30,605 nucleotides of DNA, taken from contig DOZK01000003.1 in assembly GCA_003518045.1 (NCBI GenBank), positions 1-30,605 on the forward strand, written 5' to 3'. This stretch comes from Candidatus Nomurabacteria bacterium (GTDB lineage Bacteria > Patescibacteriota > Minisyncoccia > Phycocordibacterales > UBA5272). Positions within the stretch are counted from its first letter, which is position 1, and every line of letters begins with the position of its first letter. The notes under the pieces were generated by a model. It saw only the letters and a program-made list of their open reading frames with translations, did not search any database and was not told the origin of the DNA. The position numbers and the translations under genes are program-made. Below, piece after piece: positions 30,602 to 30,605 of the stretch.

Positions 30602-30605
30602 TGTT

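Noticed and set aside
1..30605. CRISPR array
   Set aside because: The repeats are palindromic pairs scattered at gene ends, not regularly spaced direct repeats, and no cas gene is present.
1..30605. tRNA or rRNA genes
   Set aside because: No T-loop/anticodon arrangement or rRNA signature was found by eye; a covariance search would settle it.
1..30605. Recoded TGA (as in Gracilibacteria or Absconditabacteria)
   Set aside because: Genes such as the transglycosylase end at TGA in the right place and Trp is encoded by TGG; no gene needs TGA readthrough.

Overview
The window looks like a chromosomal segment of a low-GC, small-genome bacterium of the Candidate Phyla Radiation (Patescibacteria), most likely the Parcubacteria side. 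This placement is inferred from gene content and style: a short YidC, a PilB-type ATPase, a VirB4/PrgI/VirB6-like secretion cluster full of poorly known secreted proteins, almost no Shine-Dalgarno sequences, and many short palindromic repeats between genes. No rRNA or tRNA gene was seen. TGA is used as an ordinary stop, so the recoded-TGA lineages are not indicated.

Layout. 1-700: repeats and a GC-richer lipoprotein gene (-). 1169-5471: a GspE/PilB ATPase, a probable non-coding RNA locus, ruvB, ruvC and a tiny acidic protein (all + except possibly the RNA). 5585-8998: divergent tyrS (-) and a class A penicillin-binding protein (+). 9101-13544: the replication-origin neighbourhood, with a small protein, dnaN and dnaA on - and rpmH, rnpA and yidC on +; DnaA-box-like sites lie between dnaN and dnaA. 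13675-29085: a type IV secretion-like cluster, all on -, interrupted by a hicBA toxin-antitoxin pair (-) and a GIY-YIG nuclease gene (+). 29360-30601: rsmA (-) and a four-helix-bundle protein (+).

How the genes fit together. The secretion cluster supplies an energy source (VirB4), a membrane channel (VirB6-like), a PrgI-family membrane component, a TraC-like accessory protein, secreted or anchored surface proteins, and two cell-wall hydrolases. The two hydrolases share a virtually identical two-helix membrane module but carry different catalytic heads (NlpC/P60-like and lytic transglycosylase). No VirD4 coupling protein, relaxase or VirB11 is present in the window, so DNA conjugation is not directly supported; wall penetration, surface attachment or DNA uptake are equally possible.

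Main observations. (1) Many first genes carry an extended -10 box (TGn-TATACT or similar) only 5-8 nt before the start codon, implying leaderless mRNAs. This also corrects several over-long reading frames. (2) A family of paired hairpin repeats with varied but self-complementary stems occurs at eight loci; one pair brackets a complete GIY-YIG gene, and two copies are split at the same site by a second GC-rich palindrome. (3) A near-perfect minus-strand promoter upstream of ruvB drives an apparent structured RNA and overlaps the ruvB promoter. (4) The twin hydrolases suggest recent module duplication or gene conversion.
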